Assembly (NCBI GenBank): GCA_947628955.1
Contig: CANRBX010000010.1
Span: 1 to 61,397, forward strand
Source of the DNA: an uncultured Lachnospiraceae bacterium
Lineage (GTDB): Bacteria; Bacillota; Clostridia; Lachnospirales; Lachnospiraceae
Direction: 5' to 3'
Length of the DNA stretch: 61,397 nucleotides
Below are positions 16,409 through 25,176 of the stretch, piece after piece. The notes beneath the pieces were generated by a model, which was given only the letters and a program-made list of their open reading frames with translations, was not told the origin of the DNA and did no database searches. The position numbers were made by a program, and so were the translations under genes. The first letter of the stretch is position 1; each line of letters begins with the position of its first letter.

Positions 16409-17311
16409 GTGAACGGTTCCATACGCTTTCCGCATCTGGGCATTGTCCTGGAGCATGTGATCCGGTATATCTCTGTCGGCGGTTTTGAGATCGCCTGCTA
16501 CGGGATCGTGATCTCGGCAGCGATGGTCACTGGCCTCCTGCTGGCGATGAAGGTGGCGAAGGCCACCGGCCAGGATCCGGACGACTACTTTGACCTGGGC
16601 TTTGCCGCGATCATCGTCTCCGTCGTCTGCGCAAGGGCCTACTATGTGATCTTTTCATGGGACTATTATCGGGATCACCTCACGGAGATCCTCAACCTGC
16701 GGCAGGGCGGCCTGGCGATCTACGGCGGAGTGATCGGGGGCGTGGCGACGGCCCTTCTCTTCGCAAGACACAGGAAGATGGGCTGCGGCAGGGTGCTTGA
16801 CACCGCCGTGGTCGGCCTCGTGTGGGGGCAGGCGGCGGGCCGCTGGGGAAACTTTTTTAACAGAGAGGCATTCGGAGGCTATACAGACGGACTGCTGGCG
16901 ATGCAGCTTCCCGTGAGCGATGTGCGTGCGCACGAGATCACCGGGACGATGCGGGCCCACATCCAGACGATCGGAGGGACAGACTATATCCAGGTGCACC
17001 CGACATTTCTGTATGAGTCGCTCTGGAATCTGGGTGTGCTGGGAGTGCTTCTGTTTATAACATTCCGTGTCAGGAGGCGGAAGGACGGCACGGTCTTTCT
17101 GGCCTACCTCCTGCTCTACGGGACGGGAAGATTCTGGATCGAGGGGCTGCGCACGGACCAGCTGCTGTGGCCCGGGACACATCTGGCAGTATCACAGATC
17201 CTGTCAGGCATCATCGTTATCGTATCAGTTGTGCTGCTGGCAGCAGAGACAAAAAACAAGAAAGGGACAGAAGAACATGGAACAGAGAGAACTGCTGAAA
17301 AGAAGGATTGA
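16409..17311 (+). CDS. lgt: prolipoprotein diacylglyceryl transferase
   Basis: Integral membrane enzyme that transfers diacylglycerol from phosphatidylglycerol to the lipobox cysteine of prelipoproteins. It has about seven membrane segments. The signature GRWGNFFNREAFGG is at about 148-161, with the ARAYYVIF region before it and HPTFLYESLWN at about 195. The start is GTG 16409 with AGAAGGAGG 8 bp upstream. Length 300 aa is normal. The C-terminal tail is Lys/Glu-rich and overlaps the next small gene. Both sugar-binding proteins in this window lack a lipobox and so would not be its substrates. Confidence 0.95.
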   Translation: MNGSIRFPHLGIVLEHVIRYISVGGFEIACYGIVISAAMVTGLLLAMKVAKATGQDPDDYFDLGFAAIIVSVVCARAYYVIFSWDYYRDHLTEILNLRQGGLAIYGGVIGGVATALLFARHRKMGCGRVLDTAVVGLVWGQAAGRWGNFFNREAFGGYTDGLLAMQLPVSDVRAHEITGTMRAHIQTIGGTDYIQVHPTFLYESLWNLGVLGVLLFITFRVRRRKDGTVFLAYLLLYGTGRFWIEGLRTDQLLWPGTHLAVSQILSGIIVIVSVVLLAAETKNKKGTEEHGTERTAEKKD

Positions 17312-17459
17312 GGAAGAGCGCGAAAAGCTGAACGGACTGCTTGCGCAGGGCAGGCGGACGGAGGCTTACAGACAGAGCCTCGTTGTGGACGCCCTGCTCG
17401 AACAGTATACGCAGAGCGGCCAGAAAGAGGATGAGAGCAGACAGAAGGCGACTGCCTGA
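17277..17459 (+). CDS. Spo0E-like small protein (aspartyl-phosphate phosphatase family)
   Basis: A 60-aa, mostly helical, charged protein starting at ATG 17277 inside the end of lgt. LLKRRIEEEREKLNGLL followed by SLVVDALLEQY matches the two-helix Spo0E family, whose signature is S-x3-D-x-L-x3-Y. Family members remove phosphate from Spo0A~P and so delay sporulation. The Ser, Asp, Leu and Tyr of the signature are all present here. It overlaps lgt by 35 bp and is followed by a terminator, so it is the last gene of that operon. The activity is inferred from the family only. Confidence 0.68.
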   Translation: MEQRELLKRRIEEEREKLNGLLAQGRRTEAYRQSLVVDALLEQYTQSGQKEDESRQKATA

Positions 17460-17472
17460 GGCAGCTGCGGCG

Positions 17473-17512
17473 GAGAAAGGACCGGCACCAGATTTTGTGC
17501 CGGTCTTTTTGC
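17473..17512 (+). terminator. Rho-independent terminator before mraZ
   Basis: GACCGGCAC pairs with GTGCCGGTC across a 7-nt loop and is followed by TTTTT. It separates the lgt operon from the dcw cluster. Confidence 0.9.
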
Positions 17513-17578
17513 GTCTGTACAAGATGTGGTGGATGCGAAAAGTTAAATAAATTGTAAAAGAAAAAATTGAAATTGTGC

Positions 17579-17607
17579 TTGTATTTTGTGCAAATCTACG
17601 GTATGAT
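17579..17607 (+). promoter_or_regulatory. promoter of the dcw cluster (mraZ promoter)
   Basis: TTGTAT (17579-17584), 17 bp, TATGAT (17602-17607). The MraZ boxes begin 9 bp after the -10 box, so bound MraZ would block promoter clearance. Confidence 0.75.
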
Positions 17608-17616
17608 AGGGGGCAA

Positions 17617-17650
17617 GTGGTAGGAAGTGGTGTGCTGTGGAACTTTGTGG
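17617..17650 (+). promoter_or_regulatory. MraZ operator: four GTGG boxes at 10-bp spacing
   Basis: GTGG occurs at 17617, 17627, 17637 and 17647, exactly one helical turn apart. MraZ is known to bind direct repeats with a TGG core at 10-bp period upstream of its own gene. The position directly after the -10 box and before mraZ supports autoregulation of the whole cluster. Confidence 0.85.
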
Positions 17651-17725
17651 TAGGAAAAAAGGGATTCCTTCCCAAAAGAAGCAGCAAAAGGGACACCGGT
17701 ATGCAGCCGGCAGAGGTGCGTCATG

Positions 17726-18157
17726 ATGTTTATGGGACAGTACAATCACACGATTGATCCCAAGGGCAGACTGATCATCCCCTCGAAATTCAGGGACTTG
17801 TTGGGGGACGAGTTCATTGTCACGAAGGGATTGGACGGATGCCTGTTTGTGTTTCCCAAAAACGAATGGCAGATCATCGAAGAAAAGCTGCGCACCCTGC
17901 CACTGAACAACAAGAGCGCCAGAAAATTCATACGTTTTCTGGTAGCCGGAGCAACTACATGCGAGCTGGACAAGCAGGGGAGGATCCTTCTGCCTCAGGT
18001 GCTGAGGGATTTTGCGCAGCTGGAAAAGGATGTAGTGCTTGCCGGAAACCTGAACCGCGTTGAGATCTGGGATGCGGCGAACTGGACGGAAAACAATGCT
18101 TATGACGATATGGACGATATCGCGGACAGCATGACAGATTTTGGCTTAAGCATATAA
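17726..18157 (+). CDS. mraZ: transcriptional regulator and cell division protein MraZ
   Basis: DNA-binding protein with two AbrB/SpoVT-like half domains that assembles into a ring and represses the dcw promoter. MFMGQYNHTIDPKGRLIIPS opens the first repeat; the second is at about 75-130 (CELDKQGRILLPQVLRDFA). The conserved GR and LP pairs are present in both. Length 143 aa is standard. The start could be ATG 17723 or 17726; the latter matches homologues (MFMGEY). GAGG lies 9 bp before it. It precedes rsmH by 15 bp. Confidence 0.95.
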   Translation: MFMGQYNHTIDPKGRLIIPSKFRDLLGDEFIVTKGLDGCLFVFPKNEWQIIEEKLRTLPLNNKSARKFIRFLVAGATTCELDKQGRILLPQVLRDFAQLEKDVVLAGNLNRVEIWDAANWTENNAYDDMDDIADSMTDFGLSI

Positions 18158-18172
18158 CCTGGGGAGGATTGT

Positions 18173-19114
18173 ATGGAATTCAGACATAAATCTGTGTTGT
18201 TGGAGGAAAGCATTGAAGAGTTGCACGTAAGACCAGACGGGGTTTATGTGGACGGCACACTCGGCGGCGGCGGACATGCCTGGGAGATCTGCAGCCGGTT
18301 GTCTGAAAAGGGCAGACTAATCGGCATCGATCAGGATGCTGCGGCGATCGAGGCGGCTGCAAAGCGCTTGGAGGAGTTCAAAGACCGGGTAACGATCGTG
18401 CGCGGGAATTACTGCGACATGAGGAAGATACTCGGTGAACAAAGCATTACATCTGTAGATGGAGTCATTTTGGATCTGGGGGTCTCATCCTATCAGCTCG
18501 ATGAGGCAAGCCGCGGCTTTACGTACAGGGAAGATGCTCCGCTGGACATGCGTATGGATCAGCGTCAGACCCTGACGGCCAGGGATATTGTGAACGGATA
18601 CAGCGAGCCGGAATTGTACCGTATCATAAGGGATTACGGGGAAGAGCGGTTCGCGAAGAATATCGCCAGGCACATCGTAAACGCAAGAAATCAAAAAGCA
18701 TTGGAAACAACTGGGGAGTTAATTCATGTTATAAAAGCGGCGATACCGATGAAAATGCGAGCGACGGGGGGACACCCGGCCAAAAGGACATTCCAGGCGA
18801 TCCGGATCGAACTGAACCGGGAGCTGGAGGTGCTGGAGAATTCCCTGGACGACATGATCGATCTGCTGAATGATCACGGGCGTATCTGCGTGATCACCTT
18901 CCATTCGCTGGAAGACCGGATCGTGAAGGATAAATTTCGATACAATGAAAATCCATGTACCTGCCCGAAGGATTTTCCCGTCTGTGTCTGCGGGAAACGG
19001 CCGAAGGGGAGAGTTGTTACGAGAAAGCCGATCGTTCCGACGGCGCGGGAACTGGAAGAGAATAAGAGGGCAAAAAGTTCAAAACTGAGGGTTTTTGAAA
19101 AGGAAATACATTAA
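18173..19114 (+). CDS. rsmH: 16S rRNA (cytosine-1402-N4) methyltransferase
   Basis: SAM-dependent enzyme methylating N4 of C1402 in the 30S decoding centre. [13 protein letters not shown] opens the protein. The SAM motif [17 protein letters not shown] is at about 28-44. Next are [21 protein letters not shown] and the C-terminal [15 protein letters not shown] and [23 protein letters not shown] motifs. The sequence is complete and 313 aa long, as usual. GGGGAGG lies upstream of ATG 18173. It is second in the dcw cluster, as in most bacteria. Confidence 0.97.
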   Translation: MEFRHKSVLLEESIEELHVRPDGVYVDGTLGGGGHAWEICSRLSEKGRLIGIDQDAAAIEAAAKRLEEFKDRVTIVRGNYCDMRKILGEQSITSVDGVILDLGVSSYQLDEASRGFTYREDAPLDMRMDQRQTLTARDIVNGYSEPELYRIIRDYGEERFAKNIARHIVNARNQKALETTGELIHVIKAAIPMKMRATGGHPAKRTFQAIRIELNRELEVLENSLDDMIDLLNDHGRICVITFHSLEDRIVKDKFRYNENPCTCPKDFPVCVCGKRPKGRVVTRKPIVPTARELEENKRAKSSKLRVFEKEIH

Positions 19115-19130
19115 TACAGGGGTGCGGAAA

Positions 19131-19634
19131 ATGGCAGGATCACGGAGAAGGAGCGGAACAGAGCGCGCAGACTATACGCAGGGCAGGAACAGCAGGACGT
19201 ATGTCTACGTGGACGGAACGGCAGTGCGCAAGCTGGAGCCGCAGCGCAGGCCGGAAAAACGGCAGAAGCCGTCTGTCAGCAGTACGACCAGAAAAAACAG
19301 GGAGCGCGCTCTCTCGATGAACCTGGGGTACGTCCTGTTTCTGACGGCCGCGGCGGTGATCACCGTGTTCATGTGTGTGAATTTCCTGCAGCTCCAGGCG
19401 CAGGAGACGAGGCTTCAGAAGGACGTGACTTCTCTGGAGACGCAGCTGAACGCCGCGATCCTCGAGAACAATTCCGACTACAACCGCATTATGGCGAGTG
19501 TGGACATGGAGCATGTAAAAGATGTGGCGATGAATGAACTGGGCATGGTCTATGCGAAAAAATCTCAGATCGTCACGTACGAGGCAGAACAGAACGACTA
19601 CGTGAGACAGTATTCTGAGGTGCCCAAAGAGTAG
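19131..19634 (+). CDS. ftsL: FtsL-like septum formation protein
   Basis: Small bitopic protein of 167 aa in the dcw position of ftsL. A basic cytoplasmic N-terminus of about 60 residues is followed by one membrane segment at about 65-85. A heptad-rich coiled coil (LQAQETRLQKDVTSLETQLN) and a segment ending NELGMVYAKKSQIV are also typical. FtsL bridges DivIB and DivIC in the septal complex and activates FtsW and its PBP. Sequence identity in the family is low, so the call rests on topology and place. ATG 19131 has GGGGTGCGG upstream. The PBP gene begins right after the stop. Confidence 0.82.
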   Translation: MAGSRRRSGTERADYTQGRNSRTYVYVDGTAVRKLEPQRRPEKRQKPSVSSTTRKNRERALSMNLGYVLFLTAAAVITVFMCVNFLQLQAQETRLQKDVTSLETQLNAAILENNSDYNRIMASVDMEHVKDVAMNELGMVYAKKSQIVTYEAEQNDYVRQYSEVPKE

Positions 19635-21968
19635 GTGGGACAGTTGGCAGGGAAAGGCCGGACAAAAAAAGAACGAAGATTTTCCAGAAAAATGCAAATA
19701 AAGCTTCTGGCTGTATTTGCATTCATTTTATTGTTTTTAATTATTATTCTGCTCCGCATTGTGTATATCAATGTGAAGAGCGGAGACCGCTACGCGAAAA
19801 AGGTGCTGTCGCAGGAAAACTATGACAGCCAGGTCCTCTACAGCCGCCGCGGCGAGATCACGGACACGAACGGCCGGACGCTGGCCTACAGCGAGAAGGT
19901 CTACAACCTGGTGCTGGACTGTAAGGCGATCAATGAGAACGAGGATTACCTGGAGCCGACGGTAAAGGCCCTGGAGAGCGTGTTTGCCCTGGACCGCGGC
20001 GAGCTGCGCGAGCGCATCACGGGCGAGAAGACGAAGGACAGCCAGTATCAGGTGGTGCTCGACATGGTGAGCGAGGACCAGAAGGACGAGTTTTCCAGAT
20101 ATCTGATGATCGAGTCCTATCCGGATCTGGACGAAGAGGAAAAGAAAGCGAAGCAGCAGGAACTGAACAATGTGAAGGGAATCTGGTTCGAGGAAGAATT
20201 TATACGGAAGTATCCGATGGGGAGCCTTGCGAGCAATGTCGTCGGCTTCTCGAACGCGATCGGGGACGGGATCGTCGGACTGGAGTCGTACTACGACGCG
20301 CAGCTGAAGGGGACGAACGGCCGCGTGTTCGGCTATCTCAACGAGGACCAGGAGTATCAGAAAAAGACGATCGCGCCGGAGAACGGAAACACGCTGCAGA
20401 CGACGCTGGACGTCAACATCCAGCAGATCGTGGAGAAATATATCGCGGAATTTGACGAGACGTACGGGGAGGACAGGGACGACGGAACGGCGAAGCACGG
20501 CGCAAAAAATATCGGCGTCATCGTCATGAACCCCAACACCGGAGGGATATACGCGATGGCGACAAACTCCGGGTTCGACCTGAACGATCCGTTTGACCTG
20601 AGCGCATGGTATACGGAGTCGGAGATCAATTCCCTGATCAGCAACTCGAGAAAGCTGAATGCAGAGAGGCACGAGGGCGAAGAGATAAAGGATCCCTATG
20701 TGGAGGCCCTGAACGACATGTGGAGCAATTTCTGCGTCTCGGACGGAATCGAGCCGGGTTCTACCTTCAAGCCGATCACCGTGTCGTCCGCGCTGGAGTG
20801 CGGGGCCGTATCGACGGAGGACCATTTCTACTGCGACGGCGGAGAATTTATCACGGACACGGAGATCCACTGCGACGCGTATCCGAATGCGCATCTGGAC
20901 CAGACGCTCGGCGACGTTCTCAAGAATTCCTGTAACGACGGCCTGATGCAGATCGGGATGAAGCTGACGATCCCGCGGTTTATCGAGTACCAGTCTCTGT
21001 TTAATTTCGGAAAACCGACCGGCATCGACCTGCCGAATGAATCGTCCGGCTCCGTGTATACGAGAGAGACGATGAATGAGGTAGAGCTCGCGACCTGCAC
21101 GTTCGGGCAGGGCCTCACCTGCACCATGGTGCAGGAGATCGCCGCGTTCTCAGCCGTCGTCAACGGGGGTTATTATTATCAGCCGCATGTCGTGGACAAG
21201 ATCCTGGATGAAAACGGGATGGTGATCAAGAGCTCCGGCGGCCTCCTTCTGAAACAGACGATCTCGAACGACGTGTCGGAGATCCTGAGAGGATATCTCG
21301 AGGTGGCCGTACAGGAAGGTACCGGCCGGCATGCGCAGGTTCCGGGCTACCGCATCGGCGGAAAGACCGGTACCGCAGAGAAGATCGACCCGGAGACGGG
21401 CACGCGTGCAAAGGGGAAATACCTTGTATCCTTTATCGGCGCGGCGCCGATCAATGACCCGGAGGTTGTGATGTATGTCGTCGTCGATGAGCCGAACGTG
21501 GCAAATCAGGCGAACAGCACCTTTGCGCAGGAGCTGTACCGCAAGATTGCGACGGAGATGTTCCCGTACATGGGCATCTATCCGACGGAAGAGGTGACCG
21601 ATTCCCTGCTGGCCTCGCTCGGACTCGACCGGGAGGATATCGGGGAGGAGGTCGTCCAGCAGTTTGACGCGATCGACTCCTACGGCACGTACCACAGAGA
21701 CGCGCGTGTGGAGGACGGCAGGATCGTCGACGGAAACGGAAACGAGATCGCGGGCGCCTACATCGCGGAGGACGGAACCGTCTATGACGCCGTGATGAAT
21801 CCGGTATTCCACGTGGAGTCTCCGGCCGCGCGGGAGGTCATCGATCCGAAGACGGACAATCCGGGGATCGCGCTTCCGCCGTCGGACGGCGCTGACGGCG
21901 GGGACGATGCCACGGTCTGGGACGGAACCGCAGTGGAGGACGGCGGCGACGCGGCAGAGGAAGAATAA
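19635..21968 (+). CDS. class B penicillin-binding protein (FtsI/PBP2B type)
   Basis: Septal transpeptidase anchored by one N-terminal membrane segment (about 20-45). A PBP dimerisation domain (about 65-240) starts SRRGEITDTNGRTLAYS. The transpeptidase domain has the active-site STFK in EPGSTFKPIT at about 374-377. SCND (SxN) is at about 431 and GGKTGTAE (KTG) at about 575. After about residue 660 there is an unusual tail of Asp, Gly and Glu. The start is uncertain: GTG 19635 directly follows the ftsL stop, TTG 19644 has GGTGGG before it, and ATG 19692 lies at the edge of the membrane segment. Length 777 aa is on the long side because of the tail. Confidence 0.93.
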   Translation: MGQLAGKGRTKKERRFSRKMQIKLLAVFAFILLFLIIILLRIVYINVKSGDRYAKKVLSQENYDSQVLYSRRGEITDTNGRTLAYSEKVYNLVLDCKAINENEDYLEPTVKALESVFALDRGELRERITGEKTKDSQYQVVLDMVSEDQKDEFSRYLMIESYPDLDEEEKKAKQQELNNVKGIWFEEEFIRKYPMGSLASNVVGFSNAIGDGIVGLESYYDAQLKGTNGRVFGYLNEDQEYQKKTIAPENGNTLQTTLDVNIQQIVEKYIAEFDETYGEDRDDGTAKHGAKNIGVIVMNPNTGGIYAMATNSGFDLNDPFDLSAWYTESEINSLISNSRKLNAERHEGEEIKDPYVEALNDMWSNFCVSDGIEPGSTFKPITVSSALECGAVSTEDHFYCDGGEFITDTEIHCDAYPNAHLDQTLGDVLKNSCNDGLMQIGMKLTIPRFIEYQSLFNFGKPTGIDLPNESSGSVYTRETMNEVELATCTFGQGLTCTMVQEIAAFSAVVNGGYYYQPHVVDKILDENGMVIKSSGGLLLKQTISNDVSEILRGYLEVAVQEGTGRHAQVPGYRIGGKTGTAEKIDPETGTRAKGKYLVSFIGAAPINDPEVVMYVVVDEPNVANQANSTFAQELYRKIATEMFPYMGIYPTEEVTDSLLASLGLDREDIGEEVVQQFDAIDSYGTYHRDARVEDGRIVDGNGNEIAGAYIAEDGTVYDAVMNPVFHVESPAAREVIDPKTDNPGIALPPSDGADGGDDATVWDGTAVEDGGDAAEEE

Positions 21969-22018
21969 AAGCAGAAAGTTCTAATATACTATACTAAAAC
22001 CTGTATGAGGGGTTTCCC

Positions 22019-23938
22019 ATGCAGAAGACGAGATCATTTCACCGCAGGAAGATCGTGGCGGTCTTTCTGGGATGCCTGCTGGCGCTCATGCTTCTGGGGG
22101 TGCGCCTGGCGTATCTGATGATCGCCGAGTCGGAGCACTATGCGAAGCTGGCCGAGGACCTGCATGAGCGCGAGCGCTCGATCAAGGCGGCCCGCGGGAG
22201 GATCCTGGACCGCAATGGTCAGGTGCTGGCGGACAACCGGACGGTCTGCACCGTGTCGGTGATCCACAGCCAGATCGAGGATCCGGAACGGGTGACGGAG
22301 GTGCTCGCGAAAGAGCTCGAGCTTCCCGAGGAGACGGTGCGAAAGCGCGTGGAAAAGGTCAGTTCCATTGAGCGCGTCCGCCAGAACGTCGATAAGGAGA
22401 CGGGGGACCGCATCCGGAATTACAATCTGGCCGGAGTGAAGGTGGACGAAGACTACCGCAGGTACTATCCGTACGGAAGCATGGCATCCAAGGTGCTCGG
22501 CTTTACGGGGGGAGACAACCAGGGGATCATCGGCCTGGAGGTTATGTACGAGAGCGAGCTGGCGGGGACGCCGGGCAGGATCCTCACGCTGACGGATGCC
22601 AGGGGCATCGAGCTTCCGGACGCAGGGGAGACCCGCGAAGAGCCGGCAGCCGGAAATGACCTGGTCATCAGCCTGGATTACAATATTCAGAAATACGCGG
22701 AGCAGGCCGCGCGGCAGGTGATGGAGCAGAAGCAGGCCGACAGCGTCTCCATCCTCATCATGAATCCGTCGGACGGGGAGATCTACGCGATGACCAATGT
22801 GCCGGAGTTCGACCTGAACGACCCGTACACGCTGCTGCCATGTTATCTGCCGCAGGCGGAGAGCGGCGCAGTGCAGACATCCGGGGCCACTCTGTCCGGA
22901 ACAGACGGCGCGCAGACGTACGGAGGCACTCTGTCCGGAACAGGCGGCGCGCAGGCGTCCGGGGCCACTCTGTCCGGAACAGGCGCAGTGCAGACATCCG
23001 GGGACACTTTGTCCGGAACAGACGGCGCACTCTCCGGGGAGGCGCTGCAGGATGCCCTGAACCGCATGTGGAGAAACGGCTGCATAAATGATACCTATGA
23101 GCCGGGCTCCACTTTCAAGATCATAACAGCCTCCGCGGGCCTGGAGGCGGGAGCCGTCTCTCTGGACGACACTTTTTCGTGCCCGGGCTTCCGGATCGTG
23201 GAGGATCGTAAGATCCGCTGCCACAAGACGGGCGGCCACGGCGCGGAGACCTTTGTGCAGGGAATCCAGAACTCCTGCAATCCGGTATTCATCGAGGTTG
23301 GGCTGCGGCTGGGCGTCGACCGCTATTTCTCCTACTTTGACCAGTTCGGGCTGAACAGAAAGACGGGGATCGACCTGCCCGGGGAGGCGGCCACGATCAT
23401 GCACAGAAAGGAGAATGTCGGGCAGGTGGAGCTTGCCACGATCTCCTTCGGCCAGTCGTTTCAGATCACACCGGTACAGCTTGCGGCGACCGTCAGTTCC
23501 ATCATCAACGGAGGGACACGTGTGACGCCGCATTTTGGTGTGGGCGTCAGGACGGCGGACGGGACGCTGAGTCCGATCCGCTATGAGAAGGGGGAGAAGA
23601 TCCTCTCCGCCGAGACATCCGCCACCATGCGCTATCTGCTGGAGCAGGTGGTTGACGGCGGCTCCGGCAAAAACGCGTACATCGAGGGCTACCGCATCGG
23701 CGGAAAGACGGCGACGTCGGAGACCCTGCCGAGAAGCGCGAACAAATACATTTCCTCGTTCATAGGCTTTGCGCCGGCGGACGACCCGCAGGTGCTCGGC
23801 CTGTGCATCATCAACAATCCGCAGGGCGTCTATTACGGCGGGACGATCGCGGCGCCGGTGGTGAAGGGGCTGTTTGAGAATATCCTGCCGTACCTGGGCA
23901 TCGAGCGCGCGGCGGAGGGCACAGGGGCCTCATCCTGA
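22019..23938 (+). CDS. second class B penicillin-binding protein (SpoVD/FtsI type)
   Basis: Second transpeptidase in tandem, 639 aa. One membrane segment lies at about 15-35. The dimerisation domain starts RGRILDRNGQVLADN. The active-site STFK is in EPGSTFKIIT at about 362-365 and SCN at about 418. The third motif reads GGKTATSE at about 562, with Ala in place of Gly in KTG. Lachnospiraceae and Bacillus clusters often carry a vegetative and a sporulation PBP side by side, so SpoVD is a plausible role, but no PASTA domain is seen. Between the dimerisation part and the STFK motif there is a repetitive insertion rich in Ser, Gly and Thr (about residues 283-340). The ribosome binding site is GAGGGG. 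Confidence 0.92.
   Translation: MQKTRSFHRRKIVAVFLGCLLALMLLGVRLAYLMIAESEHYAKLAEDLHERERSIKAARGRILDRNGQVLADNRTVCTVSVIHSQIEDPERVTEVLAKELELPEETVRKRVEKVSSIERVRQNVDKETGDRIRNYNLAGVKVDEDYRRYYPYGSMASKVLGFTGGDNQGIIGLEVMYESELAGTPGRILTLTDARGIELPDAGETREEPAAGNDLVISLDYNIQKYAEQAARQVMEQKQADSVSILIMNPSDGEIYAMTNVPEFDLNDPYTLLPCYLPQAESGAVQTSGATLSGTDGAQTYGGTLSGTGGAQASGATLSGTGAVQTSGDTLSGTDGALSGEALQDALNRMWRNGCINDTYEPGSTFKIITASAGLEAGAVSLDDTFSCPGFRIVEDRKIRCHKTGGHGAETFVQGIQNSCNPVFIEVGLRLGVDRYFSYFDQFGLNRKTGIDLPGEAATIMHRKENVGQVELATISFGQSFQITPVQLAATVSSIINGGTRVTPHFGVGVRTADGTLSPIRYEKGEKILSAETSATMRYLLEQVVDGGSGKNAYIEGYRIGGKTATSETLPRSANKYISSFIGFAPADDPQVLGLCIINNPQGVYYGGTIAAPVVKGLFENILPYLGIERAAEGTGASS
22865..23035 (+). repeat. coding minisatellite in the second PBP gene
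   Basis: At least four units of 36-42 bp beginning GGCGCAGTGCAGAC or GGCGCGCAG and ending CTGTCCGGAACAG. They encode about 13-residue repeats of the type AQTSGATLSGTG. Unit lengths stay multiples of three. They sit inside the transpeptidase domain before the STFK motif, in a loop absent from ordinary PBPs. Confidence 0.88.
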
Positions 23939-23942
23939 AAAA

Positions 23943-24055
23943 ATTTTCCGCTCTGCGGCGGATCAGGGCTGTGAGTGCGGAGGGCGCCGGAGTCTCGTTC
24001 TGAGAGGGATTTTCCGAACTGCGGCTGATCACGGCCGCGGGCGCATGGAAAATGA
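23943..24055 (+). repeat. 66-bp direct repeat between the second PBP gene and mraY
   Basis: ATTTTCCG followed by CTGCGGCKGATCA occurs at 23943 and again at 24009. The copies are degenerate further on. The first copy begins 5 bp after the PBP stop codon. The remainder of the gap to mraY shows only an A-rich, purine-rich leader before the ribosome binding site. Confidence 0.6.
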
Positions 24056-24147
24056 GGGCCGCGCCGGGTTTATGAGTTGCGTATTCAGGCATTCTGTGAT
24101 AAAAATAAAACAGAAAAAGACAGAAGACAGAAAAGAAGAGGTGTGTG

Positions 24148-25122
24148 ATGATATTAAATCAGGATGTACTAATTCCGTTGTTTGCGGCATTTGCAGTCAG
24201 TGTATTTTTGAGCCCGTTTGTGATCCCGTTCCTCCAGAAGCTGAAGGTGGGCCAGACGGAGCGGGAAGAGGGCGTGAAGTCCCATCTGAAAAAGGCGGGG
24301 ACGCCGACGATGGGCGGTCTGATCATCCTGATCAGCACGGTGGTGACCTCCCTGTTTTACATCAGGCGTTTCCCGCGCATAGTGCCGGTGCTGTTTCTCG
24401 TGCTCGGCTTCGGGATCATTGGCTTTCTTGACGACTACCTGAAGGTGGTGCTGCGCCGCTCCGACGGTCTGTACCCGAAACAGAAGATGCTGGGGCAGAT
24501 CCTTGTGACGACCGTTTTTGTCGTCTATATCTGGTTCATGGATCCGTCCTGCCTGGAGCTGCTGATCCCGTTCTCGGGCGGGAAGGTGATATCCGGGCAG
24601 GTGATGAGGATCGTGGCGATACCGCTCGCGTATTTTGCGGTGATCGGCACGGTGAACGGCGTGAACTTCACGGATGGCCTTGACGGCCTGGCAACCGGGG
24701 TCACAACGATGGTCGCGGTGTTCTATACGGTCGCATCCATGGTCCTGGGAGGGGGCATCGAGCCTCTGACTGCCGCCGTGACCGGGGCGCTGCTCGGCTT
24801 TCTGCTGTTTAACGTGTACCCGGCGAAGGTTTTCATGGGGGATACCGGCTCCCTGGCGCTCGGCGGTTTTGTGGCGGGCTCCGCCTACATGATGAAAATG
24901 CCGGTCTTTATCCTGATCGTCGGGCTGATCTATCTGGTGGAGGTGCTCTCCGTCATGATCCAGGTGACGTATTTCAGGAAAACCGGGGGCAAACGGATCT
25001 TCAAGATGGCACCGATCCATCACCACTTTGAGCTGTGCGGATGGTCGGAGACGCGCGTCGTCACCGTATTTACCGTGATCACGGCCTTTTTGTGCCTGCT
25101 GGGCCTGGTGGCGATCGGATAA
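24148..25122 (+). CDS. mraY: phospho-N-acetylmuramoyl-pentapeptide transferase
   Basis: Membrane enzyme that moves phospho-MurNAc-pentapeptide onto undecaprenyl phosphate to form lipid I. About ten membrane segments span 324 aa. Signature motifs are GTPTMGGLIIL at about 51-61, FLDDYLKV (catalytic Asp pair) at about 92, NGVNFTDGLDGLATG at about 171-185, MGDTGSLALGG at about 230 and PIHHHFELCGWSE near the C-terminus. AGAGGTG lies before ATG 24148; GTG 24145 is an alternative one codon longer. Confidence 0.97.
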   Translation: MILNQDVLIPLFAAFAVSVFLSPFVIPFLQKLKVGQTEREEGVKSHLKKAGTPTMGGLIILISTVVTSLFYIRRFPRIVPVLFLVLGFGIIGFLDDYLKVVLRRSDGLYPKQKMLGQILVTTVFVVYIWFMDPSCLELLIPFSGGKVISGQVMRIVAIPLAYFAVIGTVNGVNFTDGLDGLATGVTTMVAVFYTVASMVLGGGIEPLTAAVTGALLGFLLFNVYPAKVFMGDTGSLALGGFVAGSAYMMKMPVFILIVGLIYLVEVLSVMIQVTYFRKTGGKRIFKMAPIHHHFELCGWSETRVVTVFTVITAFLCLLGLVAIG

Positions 25123-25176
25123 GAAAAGGAGAATGACCGGCAGGGCGGGCGCGCTGCCGGCAAAGGAGGAACAGAA

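Noticed and set aside
17579-17722. A small RNA or riboswitch in the mraZ leader
   Set aside because: The regular GTGG boxes explain the sequence as an operator; no conserved riboswitch core was seen.
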